Source of the DNA: Holophagaceae bacterium
GTDB lineage: Bacteria; Acidobacteriota; Holophagae; Holophagales; Holophagaceae
Direction of reading: 5' to 3'
Length of the DNA: 22,257 nucleotides
Assembly (NCBI GenBank): GCA_003158505.1
Contig: PMJK01000103.1
Location: forward strand, 8,773-31,029
In this document: one piece after another, positions 21,383 to 22,257 of the stretch
Numbering within the stretch: position 1 is the first letter of the stretch
Layout: each line of letters begins with the position of its first letter
Translations under genes and position numbers: made by a program
Notes under the pieces: model-generated
Databases searched by the model: none
What the model was told of the DNA's origin: nothing
What the model saw: only the letters and a program-made list of their open reading frames with translations

Positions 21383-22257
21383 TCAGTCGAGGGTGGCCTT
21401 TCTCTCGCCATCCACCCAGCGAAGGCGCAGGCTGGCCCCGGAGGAAAGGGTCGCGGCCCGGGTCACGGGCCTTCCATCCGGTCCAAGGGCGAGCACGAAC
21501 CCACGATGGAGTGGGCCTGTGGGATCCAGGCCATGCAGTCGTTCGGCCAGCACCGCCAGCCGCTGATCTCGTCGCTGGAGGGTGTGAAGGATCGCAGGGT
21601 GCAAGCGCCGCTGGGCATCCCGAACCCGCGGGAGATCCGCCTCTCCCGAAGCCCGGGGTCCGGCGAGGGCCAGCCTCTGCCGAAGCAGCGCCATCCGCGC
21701 GGCCGCCCCGTCGAGGCCCCGGCTGGGATGGGCCAGCGCGAGGCGCTGGGAGAGCGATCCAAACCGGGCCGAGATGATCGCCAGCGGATCCGCCCGGTTC
21801 AGGCCGTGGTCCACCAGCAGGTTGAGGGTCGTCTCCAGGCCCCGCATGCGCCACAGGGTCTTGGCGGTGAGGGCCTCCACCCGCCGCCGCAGGCCGGCTT
21901 CCAGGGCCGAGCGATCCGGCGTGGCCAACTCCGCGGCCTGACTGGGCGTGGCTGCGCGTTGATCCGCCGCGAGATCCACCAGGGTCGTGTCGATTTCGTG
22001 ACCCACCCCGGTGACGATGGGAATCCGGCAGTTCGCAACGGCCCGCACGAGTTCAGGATCGTTGAAGGCCCAGAGGTCCTCCAGGCTGCCGCCACCCCGC
22101 ACCAGCAGGAGAGCCTCACAGCCCCAGTGCGGATCCTGGAGTTCCTGGATGGCCAGCAGGGTCTCCGGCACGCAGCGCTCGCCCTGAGCTGCCGCCGCTG
22201 CCACCAGGATGTTGATGCCCGGCGCCCGTCGATCCATCACCTCCAGGACGTCTCGCA
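21383..22257 (-). CDS. xseA: Exodeoxyribonuclease VII large subunit, C-terminal part, cut by the window edge
   Basis: About 290 C-terminal residues of a protein normally of 400-460; the N-terminal OB-fold domain and start lie outside the right edge. The frame is open to the edge (RDVLEVMDRRAPG at its beginning). The nuclease core shows GGGSLEDLWAFNDPELVRA and IPIVTGVGHEIDTTLVDLAAD, followed by AATPSQAAEL, the most conserved XseA blocks, then long Arg/Leu-rich helices and a small C-terminal beta segment (HRGFVLAL). With XseB it degrades single-stranded DNA from both ends. Internal GTG at 22240 is only an in-frame codon, not the start. Confidence 0.94.
   Translation of the reverse strand, partial: RDVLEVMDRRAPGINILVAAAAAQGERCVPETLLAIQELQDPHWGCEALLLVRGGGSLEDLWAFNDPELVRAVANCRIPIVTGVGHEIDTTLVDLAADQRAATPSQAAELATPDRSALEAGLRRRVEALTAKTLWRMRGLETTLNLLVDHGLNRADPLAIISARFGSLSQRLALAHPSRGLDGAAARMALLRQRLALAGPRASGEADLPRVRDAQRRLHPAILHTLQRRDQRLAVLAERLHGLDPTGPLHRGFVLALGPDGRPVTRAATLSSGASLRLRWVDGERKATLD

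Noticed and set aside
1..22257. CRISPR array, tRNA/rRNA genes, insertion sequences, prophage or integron features
   Set aside because: No regularly spaced repeats, transposase or integrase motifs, or structured RNA signatures were seen by eye on either strand.

Overview
The window is about 22 kb of GC-rich, densely packed bacterial chromosome with 18 complete and two edge-truncated protein genes. I see no tRNA or rRNA gene, insertion sequence, prophage or CRISPR array. An outer-membrane TolC-type protein, a prepilin-type exported protein, a PilR-like sigma-54 activator, an anaerobic-type 2-oxoacid:ferredoxin oxidoreductase and a large membrane Ser/Thr kinase with TPR repeats together suggest a Gram-negative anaerobe or facultative anaerobe. 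An Acidobacteriota member of the Holophaga/Geothrix type is my best guess. This is inference from gene content; no marker gene settles it.

Left part (1-5007): a glycosyltransferase start runs off the left edge on the minus strand and carries a G10 tract in its first codons. Divergent from it is a plus-strand run of pilR-like regulator, GspG/pilin-like prepilin, yceD (DUF177), rpmF, plsX and fabD. The last four are the familiar ribosomal protein L32/phospholipid/fatty-acid cluster, but without fabH, fabG or acpP next to fabD. The two pilus-type genes are joined to the front of it by very short or overlapping junctions.

Middle (5008-13149): korA and korB (fused gamma-alpha subunit plus TPP-binding beta subunit) are followed by a small ferritin-like diiron protein. 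A strong hairpin then separates this operon from a convergent minus-strand efflux operon: marR-type repressor, tolC, emrA and emrB, a complete tripartite multidrug pump with its likely local regulator.

Right part (13150-22257): an AT-rich promoter island drives an SdpR-like ArsR repressor, an SdpI-like membrane protein that overlaps it by 88 bases, and an exported alpha/beta hydrolase, all translationally linked. Tail to tail with this is a small exported protein with a conserved-looking Cys/His pattern. fabG follows, closely linked to a membrane SpoIIE-type phosphatase, which faces, tail to tail, a 926-residue Ser/Thr kinase with TolB-like and TPR regions and an unusually long activation segment. 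The window ends inside xseA (exonuclease VII large subunit).

The observations most worth following are the in-frame G10 tract in the glycosyltransferase (possible phase variation), the SdpR-SdpI-hydrolase module, the kinase activation-segment insertion opposite a phosphatase gene, and the ferritin-like protein attached to the KorAB operon.
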